Origin: Marinicella sediminis
GTDB lineage: Bacteria; Pseudomonadota; Gammaproteobacteria; Xanthomonadales; Marinicellaceae
Reading direction: 5' to 3'
Length of the DNA stretch: 64,000 nucleotides
Assembly: GCF_002000055.1 (NCBI RefSeq)
Contig: NZ_MVBD01000011.1
Coordinates: 61,610-125,609 of the forward strand
Shown here: piece by piece, positions 36,938-44,772 of the stretch
Numbering within the stretch: position 1 is the stretch's first letter
How the letters are laid out: each line of letters begins with the position of its first letter
Translations under genes and position numbers: made by a program
The notes under the pieces: model-generated
The model's database searches: none
Told to the model about the DNA's origin: nothing
The model's input: the letters and a program-made list of their open reading frames with translations, nothing else

Positions 36938-37354
36938 ATGGAAGGTGATAGACTGGTTAATGACTCTGCCTTCAATTGTCATGTTTTATCGGGTCTGACG
37001 GTGGAAGCTTTTTACGGAATCTATTCCTCTGATGACCCTGCAGAGTTGATTCTGGTTTTACTTAAGTTGAAAGAAAAAAAACTGTGGCAAAGATTTTTCC
37101 TGGATGCCTTCATTGGCTTTTGGGAAGAGTGGGAACAAGCAGTCATTGCAGAAGATCTGGAAGATGACCTCGTTATTGATCTTGGTGAGCAGCATGATGT
37201 ACTGGGTTGTCAGGTGAACAGCATAGAGTGCACAGGTGATGCTGATCAACTCATTCCTTCAGCCATCTGGTTTGACATTGGAAAAACCATACTTAAAATG
37301 AGCTTTATTGATGACGATGGAGAAGAGTTTGGGTCGAAACTTGAAATCATGTAA
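36938..37354 (+). CDS. Hypothetical acidic protein
   Basis: A 138-residue protein I do not recognise. The ATG follows GAAGGGGG at good spacing. It is strongly acidic (EDLEDDLVIDLGEQHD; FIDDDGEEFGSKLEIM), with a helical first half (ELILVLLKLKEKKLWQRFFLDAF) and a predicted beta second half. No signal or membrane segment. It is flanked on both sides by the exact 49-bp repeat and REP-like units, so it may have arrived with a local rearrangement. A role cannot be given. Confidence 0.65.
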   Translation: MEGDRLVNDSAFNCHVLSGLTVEAFYGIYSSDDPAELILVLLKLKEKKLWQRFFLDAFIGFWEEWEQAVIAEDLEDDLVIDLGEQHDVLGCQVNSIECTGDADQLIPSAIWFDIGKTILKMSFIDDDGEEFGSKLEIM

Positions 37355-37432
37355 AAAACACCTTCATGATGTTACATGGCATGCATCTTGTTGAGGTGGC
37401 TGCGGAGTACGTGTAAGGATGGTATAAACCTC

Positions 37433-37481
37433 ATGCCATTGATCAAACAATGGTTGATGCGCCAGGCCGGTAGCTGAACCC
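37433..37481 (+). repeat. 49-bp direct repeat, copy 2
   Basis: An exact copy of 36470-36518, placed 26 bp before the next gene. In this copy the sequence is non-coding in context: it reproduces the final codons and stop of the ubiI-like gene without the rest. Confidence 0.95.
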
Positions 37482-37507
37482 AGGCATGAAGAACAGGCAC
37501 TGATCTT

Positions 37508-37996
37508 ATGAATCTGAAAGAATATGAAGAAATTTTTGTTTCATTGAGTCCATTGAATGTGCGGTTTTCACAACTGGCAAAAATTCTGTATGAATTGGGT
37601 TTCAAAAGAACCGGCTTTTCTGAGGGAGATGTGTTTTACATGTTGCGTTCAGACCAGGTTGAAAAATGTCAAACGGATACCTTAATTAATGTTTACACCT
37701 TCTCTGATGGACAGGAGTTGTTTTACTTCAAGAATGAAGACCCTGTGATTGATGAAGTGCAGTTGGGTTATTTGCTGGCTTCCATGCCCATTGAGAATCT
37801 GGAATCTTTTATTCATCAGGTTTGGCGTTTAGCCAATAGGTTGAATTCCCAGGTTCACTATTCAGGATCAGCCATCTCAGCAACAAAGTTAACTGCTGTG
37901 ATTCAATCATATGCAGATGAATTGACCAAGTCGGTGGATCAACCCGGTTCATTTAAACTGCATAAGGCCATTTCCAAATTATACCCTTTACCCTGA
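37508..37996 (+). CDS. Hypothetical protein
   Basis: A 162-residue protein without recognised domains. It begins MNLKEYEEIFVSLSPLNVRF and shows an alternating helix/strand pattern (VFYMLRSDQVEKC, NVYTFSDGQELFYF, GYLLASMPIENLESFIHQVW), no signal peptide and no membrane helix. The ribosome site is poor (a run ACTGATCTT before the ATG), so the start is uncertain, but the coding pattern and normal amino-acid composition support a real gene. It lies between the 49-bp repeat and a REP-like pair. Confidence 0.6.
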   Translation: MNLKEYEEIFVSLSPLNVRFSQLAKILYELGFKRTGFSEGDVFYMLRSDQVEKCQTDTLINVYTFSDGQELFYFKNEDPVIDEVQLGYLLASMPIENLESFIHQVWRLANRLNSQVHYSGSAISATKLTAVIQSYADELTKSVDQPGSFKLHKAISKLYPLP

Positions 37997-38038
37997 TAAC
38001 ATGCTCTTTGGTCAGGACTCTGGGCCAACATATATTAC

Positions 38039-38098
38039 AACGTCGGCTGAAGCCAACGCTCCAACAGTTGTTCTGGAGCGTGGACTTCAGTCCACGTT
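38039..38098. repeat. REP/BIME-like element, complete inverted pair
   Basis: Left unit on the minus strand: GTCGGCTgaAGCCAAC palindrome (one change) then GCTCCAA. Right unit on the plus strand: TGGAGCGTGGACTTCAGTCC then ACGTT, an 8-bp stem GTGGACT/AGTCCAC. The heads face inward across 9 bases and can themselves pair (GCTCCA/TGGAGC), so the whole forms a branched hairpin. Confidence 0.9.
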
Positions 38099-38180
38099 AT
38101 CCTCAACTCGTGACATCAGCTCTGACTGATTCACAGTATTGACAATGTTGAGTAGATAAGGCCAATGGCAAACAGACAAA

Positions 38181-38203
38181 ACCGTCGGTTGAAACCGACG
38201 CTT
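38181..38203 (-). repeat. REP-like element, single unit
   Basis: GTCGGTTgaAACCGAC palindrome with compensating changes (GGTT/AACC in place of GGCT/AGCC) followed by GCTT. The paired substitutions show that the stem, not the base sequence, is kept. The interval 37997-38310 contains this unit and the pair at 38039, and no gene. Confidence 0.8.
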
Positions 38204-38310
38204 GATTGGTGAAGGTGATTTCTGAGGTAATGAATATTCTGGCACATGTCAGCAGGCAATGATCAATGCTAAGCTGGGTTTATTGATGAAATAAAAACAA
38301 GGAGTTATCA

Positions 38311-38661
38311 ATGCAAACCATTATTCAAAAAGAAGACATCAAGGGCCTGTCTTATGATGCCCTGGTGGAGCACATCCGCCTTTCCAAAGTCAATTCTGAT
38401 GAATACCTGGGTTTACTGGGCGATTTGAAGGCTGAGCTTAAACTCAGGGAGCCGACTGCTGATTATCAGTGTCGGGCCTGTGGTCACAGGGAATATGAAG
38501 AGCGGCAGATCAGGGCCTCAGGCGGTGGCATCAGTGCTTTGTTTGATGTCCAAAACGAGAAATACCGGGTCATCACCTGTCACAGGTGCAAGTATTCAGA
38601 GTTGTATCAGGGAACAGTTGGTGCCGGTCAGGCAGCGATTGATTTTATCTTTGGTGGTTGA
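38311..38661 (+). CDS. Zinc-ribbon protein (DUF2082-like)
   Basis: A 116-residue protein. An N-terminal helical part (about 1-48) is followed by a two-knuckle zinc ribbon: YQCRACGHREYEERQIRA, GGGISALFDVQNEKY and ITCHRCKYSELYQ, so CxxC pairs stand at about 53/56 and 89/92. The pattern matches the small 'nucleic-acid-binding, Zn-ribbon' family PF09855/DUF2082, from memory. The ribosome site AAGGAG is good. Function beyond zinc binding is unknown. It is bounded by REP-like elements on both sides and has no operon partner. Confidence 0.8.
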   Translation: MQTIIQKEDIKGLSYDALVEHIRLSKVNSDEYLGLLGDLKAELKLREPTADYQCRACGHREYEERQIRASGGGISALFDVQNEKYRVITCHRCKYSELYQGTVGAGQAAIDFIFGG

Positions 38662-38668
38662 TCTGTAG

Positions 38669-38729
38669 TGACGTCGGCTGAAGCCGACGCTCCAACGTTT
38701 ATTCTGAAGCGTGTTCTTCAGTCCACGTT
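38669..38729. repeat. REP/BIME-like element, complete inverted pair
   Basis: Left unit: perfect GTCGGCTgaAGCCGAC then GCTCCAA, starting seven bases after the zinc-ribbon gene stop. Right unit: CTGAAGCGTGTTCTTCAGTC then CACGTT, somewhat decayed. It lies where a terminator would be expected. Confidence 0.88.
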
Positions 38730-38784
38730 GTCAAACGCAATGCATGATCCCTGGAATTACGCCAGGGATTCGCTCTTTGTGGAT

Positions 38785-39315
38785 TCAATCAGTAAAAATG
38801 GCCACGGCTTTGCGGATGCCCGCTTCAGTGGGTGTGGCCACGTGGCCTTCGTCATTGACTGAAGTGTTGTAGGTAACGCCCAGGCGACGTTGTTCGCCTT
38901 CGATCCAGATGTATTGCAGGGTGCGGGTGTACTTGCTGCCAAATTCATTGGAAAGGATGCCGTGCTCGGTGTTCTCAAAAGGCTCGAAATGGTAGCTCAG
39001 TTCGATTTTGCCGACCTTGTTACCATTGTCCACCAGGTATTTTTGGTTGTTTTTGAAAAAATCAGGATTGGTGATTTTTTCGGTTTTATCAAAGGTGCGG
39101 TAGGTGATGCTGATTTCGTGGCCTTGGGCATCCTGGAAGGTCCACATGCACTCAGAGGTGGTTTTGCGTTCGTAAGTCACCTCTTCAGTCACCGCAGTGG
39201 TGTCCACACCGTACAAGACAGCCATTTCTTCAGGGCTGCCGGCATCACAGGCGCCGGCCAGGGCGTTGCTGGCATACAGGCTGACGGTCAGTCCGAGGAT
39301 CATTGCTTTGTTCAT
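38785..39315 (-). CDS. Secreted hypothetical protein
   Basis: The start at 39315 has AGGAGC before it and gives a clear Sec signal MNKAMILGLTVSLYASNALA; an upstream frame to 39351 is unlikely. The mature 156 residues hold two cysteines (GACDAGS and SECMWTF) that may form a disulfide, and are beta-rich (TYRTFDKTEKI, IELSYHFEPFEN, RTLQYIWIEGEQRRLGVTYN). I do not recognise the family. It is probably periplasmic, monocistronic, and is convergent with the zinc-ribbon gene across a REP-like pair. Confidence 0.75.
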   Translation of the reverse strand: MNKAMILGLTVSLYASNALAGACDAGSPEEMAVLYGVDTTAVTEEVTYERKTTSECMWTFQDAQGHEISITYRTFDKTEKITNPDFFKNNQKYLVDNGNKVGKIELSYHFEPFENTEHGILSNEFGSKYTRTLQYIWIEGEQRRLGVTYNTSVNDEGHVATPTEAGIRKAVAIFTD

Positions 39316-39522
39316 GATTGCTCCTTGTCTCATTAAGAAAGAACGCATCATAACGCAAAATCTGAATCAGGCTGTGAACATCTGAGTATTTTGAGAAATT
39401 CATCATAACAGCATGTCGCCTGACGTTGTGTTGTGGTTCAGTTTTTTGGCTGTTGGCCTTTGATAATGTCTGTGGCGTCTCAATATCAATAAAAGACAAC
39501 AGCACCAGGAGTGGAAGTGAAC

Positions 39523-39789
39523 ATGAAACTTGAACAGATGTATGAAAACAGCAAAGCGGTGATTGAGCAGATCGAAAATGAGGCTGTTTCGGCGTTTCGG
39601 ATTGAACAATTTGAGACCACCGGTGATCCGGCATACCTGTCGGTGGTGGTGTCATACCGGCTGGACCGGGACATGCAGTTCACCCGTGAACTCAACCCCA
39701 CCCAAATCAAGACCGACCGCATTTTCAAGGAACTGCGCTTTGCCCTGGATGACGATGAATTGTTGGGATTGTTTATTTTTGAGTCCTGA
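39523..39789 (+). CDS. Hypothetical small cytoplasmic protein
   Basis: Starting at ATG 39523 (AGGAG and GGAAG upstream) the product has 88 residues, MKLEQMYENSKAVIEQIENE...; a GTG at 39511 is also possible. It is mixed helix and strand with a central VVVSYRLDRDMQF stretch and a C-terminal DDDELLGLFIFES. No domain is recognised. A REP-like pair begins 21 bases after the stop. Composition and codon use look like the neighbours, so I regard it as real. Confidence 0.6.
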   Translation: MKLEQMYENSKAVIEQIENEAVSAFRIEQFETTGDPAYLSVVVSYRLDRDMQFTRELNPTQIKTDRIFKELRFALDDDELLGLFIFES

Positions 39790-39809
39790 TGAGCACAAGT
39801 TCATTCATT

Positions 39810-39871
39810 GACCTCGGCTGAAGCCGACGCTTAAAAAGGTACCACGAAGCGTGGACTTCAATACCCGTTTT
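39810..39871. repeat. REP/BIME-like element, decayed pair
   Basis: Left unit: CTCGGCTgaAGCCGAC then GCTT. Right unit: CGAAGCGTGGACTTCAATAC then CCGTTTT, with the palindrome partly lost. This is the last member of the series in the window. Confidence 0.75.
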
Positions 39872-39953
39872 CACATGTGTCAAAACAGCACCACGCAGGT
39901 AGGGCTGAGGTACCAAGCCCAACCATTGCAAACATCTTTTTAATGTCAGTTGA

Positions 39954-40613
39954 TCACTGCGTTCTGACGGTGCCGTCGTTTTGCGCGATCAGGGTCACGT
40001 CGGCTTTGCGGCCGGCGAATAGTCCATTGGTGACCACCCCGGGAATTTGGTTGATTTTCAGCTCCAGTTCCACCGGATCAAGGATTTTCAGGTTGTGGAT
40101 GTCAATGATCTGATTGCCTTCATCAGTGACAAAGCCTTCCCGGTAAATCGGTTGACCGCCGAGTTTGACCATTTGTCTGGCCACAAAGCTGCGGGCCATG
40201 GGCAGCACTTCTATGGGCAAAGGAAAGGCGCCGAGCAAATCGACACACTTACTTTCATCAATGATACAAACGAATTGTTTGCTTGCCGCGGCGATGATTT
40301 TTTCACGGGTCAAGGCACCACCACCACCTTTGATGAGGCGGTTGTGGGCGTCACATTCATCTGCGCCGTCAATGTACAGGGATAAGTCGCCGGTCTGGTT
40401 CAGTGCTTTGACGTTGAAGCCAAGGGCTTCGAGTCTTTCGGTTGAGGCTTCAGAGCTGGAAACCACCGCTTCAATGCGGTTTTTGACTTGAGGCAGCAAG
40501 TCAATCAGTTGATTAACTGTGGAGCCGGTGCCGATACCAATCACCATGTCGTAATCATTGATGTAGGCCAATGCAGCCTCGGCGACTTGTTTTTTCAGTT
40601 GTTCAGAATTCAT
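39954..40613 (-). CDS. rpiA: Ribose-5-phosphate isomerase A
   Basis: A 219-residue enzyme of the pentose-phosphate pathway, interconverting ribose-5-P and ribulose-5-P. The phosphate loop [10 protein letters not shown], the GADE motif in [11 protein letters not shown] and [11 protein letters not shown] are the family signatures. The ATG at 40613 gives the normal RpiA N-terminus [15 protein letters not shown]; the longer frame is spurious. It overlaps the end of the 5-FCL gene by 11 bp, so the two are cotranscribed. Confidence 0.95.
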   Translation of the reverse strand: MNSEQLKKQVAEAALAYINDYDMVIGIGTGSTVNQLIDLLPQVKNRIEAVVSSSEASTERLEALGFNVKALNQTGDLSLYIDGADECDAHNRLIKGGGGALTREKIIAAASKQFVCIIDESKCVDLLGAFPLPIEVLPMARSFVARQMVKLGGQPIYREGFVTDEGNQIIDIHNLKILDPVELELKINQIPGVVTNGLFAGRKADVTLIAQNDGTVRTQ

Positions 40614-41148
40614 GGTGTCCCTGTTCGGTGAAGATGTGCTGAAGTGTAACATCCCAGGGGTCAGTGGGCAATTGCTGAACCTGTTGGCAGGCATATGCAA
40701 TGCCGGCACGTATACCCGCATGATGTTCGGCAAAATAACGGTCATAGTATCCTCCGCCCATGCCCAGTCGGTTGCCATTGCCATCAAAACCAAGCAAAGG
40801 CATCAGATACAGATCAATGTCCGGTTGTGATGCACCCGGGATAAAAACAGGTTGCTGCAGGCCGTAAGACAGGGTTTCCATCTGCATTTGACTGGTCACT
40901 GGCTGAAATTGCATCAGCTTGCCCGAAATGGCTGGCAGGTAGAGGTTTTTGTCGTCTGATTGCTCGAGCAGGGCAGTGATGTCTGCTTCTCGGTTAAAGG
41001 CCAGGTACAGGCCCACATGTCTGGCTTCCTGCCAAAGTGAAGATGCGCTGATGTGTCTGATCAGGCGGCGGTTGAGGCCGCTCCTTTCGTCATCACGTAT
41101 GGCAGCACGACGTTGTCGTAAATCTGCCCTGAGTTCAGTTTTTAGCAT
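40603..41148 (-). CDS. fau: 5-formyltetrahydrofolate cyclo-ligase
   Basis: A 181-residue folate enzyme converting 5-formyl-THF to 5,10-methenyl-THF with ATP. The N-terminal [20 protein letters not shown] is the basic ATP/phosphate region and [18 protein letters not shown] is the family signature with the glycine-rich YYDR loop. In proteobacteria this gene (ygfA) lies directly behind 6S RNA, exactly as here, and can be cotranscribed with it. Confidence 0.94.
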   Translation of the reverse strand: MLKTELRADLRQRRAAIRDDERSGLNRRLIRHISASSLWQEARHVGLYLAFNREADITALLEQSDDKNLYLPAISGKLMQFQPVTSQMQMETLSYGLQQPVFIPGASQPDIDLYLMPLLGFDGNGNRLGMGGGYYDRYFAEHHAGIRAGIAYACQQVQQLPTDPWDVTLQHIFTEQGHHEF

Positions 41149-41197
41149 GGTAATGGCAACGAAGTGTTGTCGGAATGATGGTGATGTTGACCACCTG

Positions 41198-41366
41198 TGC
41201 CGTGATATACTGGCGTCCTTGGTACCAAAGGTACAAGGCGGAAAATTCCATCACTGTCTCAGGCTTCTCACATCTATTGATGAGCATGCACACTGACATT
41301 AAAAAAAAGATTCCTGTTAAATATAATTAGGGCCAAGGCATATGCTTATATACCTCGAACACGGCA
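41198..41366 (-). ncRNA. ssrS: 6S RNA
   Basis: The minus-strand interval between zapA and the 5-FCL gene ends in complementary TGCCGTG (5' side) and CACGGCA (3' side), forming the closing stem. Inside, GCATGCTC, GAGAAGCC and the late hairpin CCTTGTACC...GGTACCAAGG match conserved 6S RNA features of E. coli (GAGCATGCTC, GAGAAGCC, CCTTGAACCAAGGGTTCAAGG by span). 6S RNA mimics an open promoter and binds sigma-70 RNA polymerase in stationary phase. The zapA-ssrS-ygfA synteny is the standard one. Ends are approximate by a few bases. Confidence 0.88.
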
Positions 41367-41387
41367 GTCAACACCATTGAAGTTATT

Positions 41388-41681
41388 TTAATCGTTGGTC
41401 AGGGCTTGTTCAAGTTTATCGTTGAGTTTTTTGACGGTGGTTAATACTTCGGTGTCGTAAAATTGGTTGGTGGATTGAGACTTAATCAGTTCGTGTGAAA
41501 TGTTCAACGCAGCCATCAGGGCAATTTTATCAGCCGCCATGGTGCTGTTGTTGTCCTTGATGCTTTGCATGGTTTTATCCAGGTAGTCTGCAGCAGATAA
41601 CAAAGATGAACGCTCATCATCCTCGCAGGCAAACTGGTATTCCCGGTTAAGGATGCGGACTTTGATTTTTGCTTGACTCAT
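41388..41681 (-). CDS. zapA: Cell-division protein ZapA
   Basis: A 97-residue ZapA: IKVRILNREYQFACEDDE is the globular beta-alpha head and the remainder a coiled coil (LLSAADYLDKTMQSIKDN... DKIALMAALNISHEL). ZapA crosslinks FtsZ filaments at midcell. The ATG overlaps the stop of the upstream coiled-coil gene (ATGA), and 6S RNA follows 22 bases after its stop. Length and position are as in other gammaproteobacteria. Confidence 0.93.
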   Translation of the reverse strand: MSQAKIKVRILNREYQFACEDDERSSLLSAADYLDKTMQSIKDNNSTMAADKIALMAALNISHELIKSQSTNQFYDTEVLTTVKKLNDKLEQALTND

Positions 41682-41881
41682 GCGGTTTGCTCTAATGTCT
41701 TCAATCGGGATATCATAGACTCCAGGCGGTTTTTGGCCTGGTCATTTTTTTGCATCAATAAAGATTTTTCCTGCGACAACTCTTCCATTTTGCTTTTCAA
41801 CGCATGGTTTTCAGCTTTGATTTTGTCCAGGAACTCAATCAATTGATTGACGGTGAGTTCTAATTGTTTTAAATCTTCCAT
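41678..41881 (-). CDS. Small coiled-coil protein (TIGR02449-type, ZapB-like)
   Basis: A 67-residue protein that is almost entirely coiled coil (LELTVNQLIEFLDKIKAENHALKSKMEEL...). It matches the TIGR02449/ZapB-like small protein usually found immediately before zapA in Xanthomonadales and Pseudomonas. A divisome role with ZapA is inferred from position and shape. It diverges from the YgfB-family gene across a 162-bp promoter region. Confidence 0.82.
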   Translation of the reverse strand: MEDLKQLELTVNQLIEFLDKIKAENHALKSKMEELSQEKSLLMQKNDQAKNRLESMISRLKTLEQTA

Positions 41882-42043
41882 TGTGGTCGCCGCATGTTGA
41901 GATTAAAATTGGCACAATAAGCCATGTTCAATGAATCAATATAGATTGTTCACCCGAAAAGGTCAACAAGCTTGTGAGAAAAATATCACAAGTTAATGAA
42001 AAATATCATAAAATACATCACAAAATAAGGATTAAACGAGAAA

Positions 42044-42589
42044 ATGATTCCCTATCAGCCATTTGCCGAACATTTGAAAGGAATCGGTGTGCTGGCATCG
42101 CCGTCAGAATTACATGCCCAGGCCAGCGCTGCTCTGTGTGCCAACAAAGCTTTGCCATTTGAACATTGGCTGAAACACATCAGTGATGACTACTGCATTG
42201 AAAATGCCAGTGATTCTAATTTGCAGCACGTCATGTCCGCGGTGTTTGATTATGCCAAAGAGCAATTGGCCAAAGATGATTATTCATTTGAGTTATTGTT
42301 ACCTCAGGATGACAGCACTTTGATACAAAGGGTGGAAATCCTCAGTGAGTGGGTGGCCACTTTTCTGTCCGGCTTGGGAACAGCTGGATTGGTGACCGCT
42401 GAGTTGAGTGCTGACGGTCAGGAATTCATCCAGGATATGGATAAGATCGCCCGGATTGACCATGACCTGGAGGGCCTGGAAGCAGAGGAGTTGGATTTTT
42501 ATGAAATCACTGAATACGTACGCTCTGGAGTGATGCTGCTTTATGTTGAAATGAATCGTGGGCAAAGCAGCGCCAGGTACATAAATTAA
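42044..42589 (+). CDS. UPF0149 (YgfB) family protein
   Basis: A 181-residue, mostly helical, acidic protein of the YgfB/UPF0149 family, with LHAQASAALCA, FLPQ-type spacing as LLPQDDSTLIQRVEILSEWVATFLSGLG and the C-terminal YEITEYVRSGVMLLYVEMN. In Pseudomonas a YgfB homologue modulates alternative regulators, but no general biochemical role is established. In most gammaproteobacteria pepP-ubiH-ubiI follow it; here rplM follows instead, and the ubi genes are behind purF. Confidence 0.88.
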   Translation: MIPYQPFAEHLKGIGVLASPSELHAQASAALCANKALPFEHWLKHISDDYCIENASDSNLQHVMSAVFDYAKEQLAKDDYSFELLLPQDDSTLIQRVEILSEWVATFLSGLGTAGLVTAELSADGQEFIQDMDKIARIDHDLEGLEAEELDFYEITEYVRSGVMLLYVEMNRGQSSARYIN

Positions 42590-42707
42590 TCAACAAAATA
42601 CTTGCATCCAAACGCCGAATTAAGTACCATTCCCGCTCTTTGTAAATGGCGTGGTCTGAGGGCACAATCTCCGGACAAGCCCAATAATTAAAAAAACGTA
42701 GATTAAT

Positions 42708-43136
42708 ATGAAAACATTTAGCGCAAAAGCAGAAGAAATCAATCGCGAATGGTTTTTGATTGATGCCGAAGGTAAAACTTTGGGTCGCATGGCCTCTGAA
42801 ATTGCTTTAAGGCTTCGTGGTAAGCACAAACCTGAATTCACCCCTCACGTAGATACCGGTGATTACATTGTGGTTGTTAACGCTGAAAAAGTAGCGGTAA
42901 CCGGTAATAAATTGAATGATAAAATGTATCATCACCACACAGGATACGTGGGTAACCTGAAATCAATTAACCTGAAAGATTTGTTGGCCAAACACCCTGA
43001 ACGGGTTCTGGAGAAAGCAGTTAAAGGCATGTTGCCGAAAAACTCACTGGGCCGTCAAATGTACCGTAAACTGAAAGTGTATGCTGGTCCTAATCACCCG
43101 CACGAAGCACAAGAACCTAAAGTATTAGAGGTATAA
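42708..43136 (+). CDS. rplM: 50S ribosomal protein L13
   Basis: A 142-residue ribosomal protein, [19 protein letters not shown]..., with the L13 signature [21 protein letters not shown] by span near residues 104-124. It binds 23S rRNA early in large-subunit assembly. The 118-bp leader ends in AAAAAACGTAGATTAAT with no strong ribosome site, consistent with autoregulation known for L13 in other species, although I cannot fold it reliably by hand. It is followed 7 bp later by rpsI, the universal pair. Confidence 0.97.
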   Translation: MKTFSAKAEEINREWFLIDAEGKTLGRMASEIALRLRGKHKPEFTPHVDTGDYIVVVNAEKVAVTGNKLNDKMYHHHTGYVGNLKSINLKDLLAKHPERVLEKAVKGMLPKNSLGRQMYRKLKVYAGPNHPHEAQEPKVLEV

Positions 43137-43143
43137 GACTATC

Positions 43144-43536
43144 ATGGCAACTCAACAATATTATGGAACTGGCAGACGAAAATCATCATCTGCGCGCGTC
43201 TTTTTGACTCCTGGTTCAGGCAAAATCATCATTAACGACAAAGAAATCAGTGATTACTTTGGACGTGAAACCGCCAGAATGGTGGTCAGACAGCCTTTGG
43301 AAAAACTTGGCATGCTGGAACAGTATGACATCAAAGCCACAGTGGTTGGTGGTGGTACCACCGGTCAGGCTGGTGCAATCCGCCTGGGTCTGTCCAGGGC
43401 ATTGCTGGAATCAGATGAGTCGCTGAAGCCTCAGCTGAAAGAGCACTCTTTCCTCACCCGTGATGCACGTAAAGTGGAAAGAAAGAAAGTCGGTCTGCGA
43501 AAGGCCCGTCGTTCAGTCCAGTTCTCGAAACGTTAA
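43144..43536 (+). CDS. rpsI: 30S ribosomal protein S9
   Basis: A 130-residue protein, [18 protein letters not shown]..., ending with the conserved [17 protein letters not shown] whose last residues reach the tRNA at the P site. Length, ends and pairing with rplM are all standard. An intrinsic terminator follows 32 bp after the stop. Confidence 0.97.
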   Translation: MATQQYYGTGRRKSSSARVFLTPGSGKIIINDKEISDYFGRETARMVVRQPLEKLGMLEQYDIKATVVGGGTTGQAGAIRLGLSRALLESDESLKPQLKEHSFLTRDARKVERKKVGLRKARRSVQFSKR

Positions 43537-43568
43537 TACTGCGACAGATACAACACCATTGCAAAGAG

Positions 43569-43596
43569 AAGGCCGGTTTATCCGGCCTTTTTTTTT
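43569..43596 (+). terminator. Intrinsic terminator of rplM-rpsI
   Basis: AAGGCCGG, loop TTTAT, CCGGCCTT followed by a T9 run. Confidence 0.95.
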
Positions 43597-43705
43597 GTCC
43601 TGATGCCAGCCAGGCGCCTGTGTGCTGGGTCTAATGAGAGGTCAATCACAGAAAATCATCATTTTTTACGGCTATAATGATTTCAATAAGTACAGTGTGT
43701 CGTGT

Positions 43706-44692
43706 ATGAACCAAACAGTTACAGCTAAGAAGCAGTCTTCAATGGCCATGCGAATTGGCGTTTATCTTGGGCTTTTTGTCGCCTTGGGTATCTTGGTGGT
43801 GTTTGGTTTTGATTTTTTCTTTAGTCGACAGCAACAACCTGATTGGGTGTTGGTTGGAGTGTATGCCTTTTTGGCCACCCTGACGTATTACTTTTTCATC
43901 GTCAATGACTTGAATGCCAAAAAGCTGAATGGCCGTGCCATGGCCATGAGTTTCTTTATTTGCTATCTTGCCTTGTCATTGGTGGCGATTTCTTTTGCTT
44001 ACCAGATTCCTTCAAATCTGGTCTGGTACGTATCTGGGATGATGTTGATCATTGGTTACAGCATGGGAGCTTATGGGGTGACCAAGTGGGGGCGCTACCA
44101 CAAGAAAGTCAAGAAGGTCATGATTCATGAAAACCTCACAGATGATTTAACCGGACTATTTAACAGACGGGCATTTGCCATCAATTCGAATCGTGAATTG
44201 GATTTCTGTTTGACTTCGGGCAGTGATTTTTCAGTGATTATGCTGGATATTGATGATTTTAAAGAAATCAACGACCGCTACGGTCACGTGGCCGGAGATG
44301 AAGTGCTCAAGCAACTCAGTGCTCTGATCAACAGCTTCATCAGACGATCAGACAGCGTTTACCGTTGGGGTGGTGAAGAATTTGTGGTGTTGTTGCCAAT
44401 CACTGGTTTATTTGAAGCTCATCAGGTGGCCAACAAGATCGTTAAAATAGTTGCTGAACACACCTTCATCATCAATCAGAATTTAAAAATCAACCTGACG
44501 GTTTCTTTGGGTGTGGCACAGTGGGTACGGCAGGAATCATTATTGAATGACACCCTTAACCGGGCAGATAAAGCGCTGTACAAAGCCAAGAGCAATGGCA
44601 AAAATGCCGTGGTTGTGGCTAACTACAAAGACCATGCAGATGACGTGTCCAAAAAACCTGGAGGCGGCCCGGATAATCAGCTCAGCGCCTGA
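43706..44692 (+). CDS. Membrane diguanylate cyclase (GGDEF)
   Basis: The 328-residue product from ATG 43706 has four predicted membrane helices (VYLGLFVALGILVVFGFDFFF, VYAFLATLTYYFFIV, MSFFICYLALSLVAISFAY, WYVSGMMLIIGYSMGAYG, each by span) and a GGDEF domain at about 150-315. The active-site motif is RWGGEEF, and an inhibitory RxxD site (RRSD) stands five residues before it; DIDDFKEINDRYGHVAGDE binds metal. It should make c-di-GMP at the inner membrane with product inhibition. No EAL domain. An earlier frame from 43622 adds a run without a signal; the start is uncertain. Confidence 0.9.
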   Translation: MNQTVTAKKQSSMAMRIGVYLGLFVALGILVVFGFDFFFSRQQQPDWVLVGVYAFLATLTYYFFIVNDLNAKKLNGRAMAMSFFICYLALSLVAISFAYQIPSNLVWYVSGMMLIIGYSMGAYGVTKWGRYHKKVKKVMIHENLTDDLTGLFNRRAFAINSNRELDFCLTSGSDFSVIMLDIDDFKEINDRYGHVAGDEVLKQLSALINSFIRRSDSVYRWGGEEFVVLLPITGLFEAHQVANKIVKIVAEHTFIINQNLKINLTVSLGVAQWVRQESLLNDTLNRADKALYKAKSNGKNAVVVANYKDHADDVSKKPGGGPDNQLSA

Positions 44693-44712
44693 GAACGACT
44701 GTTATTGTGTAA

Positions 44713-44743
44713 CAAAAAAACCCACCAGGCAGGTCCTGATGGG
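44713..44743 (-). terminator. Intrinsic terminator of the fadIJ operon
   Basis: On the minus strand CCCATCAGG, a 5-nt loop, CCTGGTGGG and a T7 run, 30 bp after the fadJ-type stop. The hairpin may also slow transcripts arriving from the diguanylate cyclase gene. Confidence 0.85.
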
Positions 44744-44772
44744 CTTGTGGTCGTTTTTTGTTGGGCATTCAG

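Noticed and set aside
38668..38862. Small plus-strand frame after the zinc-ribbon gene
   Set aside because: Its first half is a REP-like pair and its second half is antisense to the secreted gene at 38785-39315.
36557..39871. Integron attC sites
   Set aside because: The repeats are inward-facing palindrome pairs with GGAGC heads and lack GTTRRRY core sites; no integrase gene is present.
36557..39871. CRISPR array
   Set aside because: Repeats are far apart (hundreds of bases), of both orientations, and whole genes lie between them.
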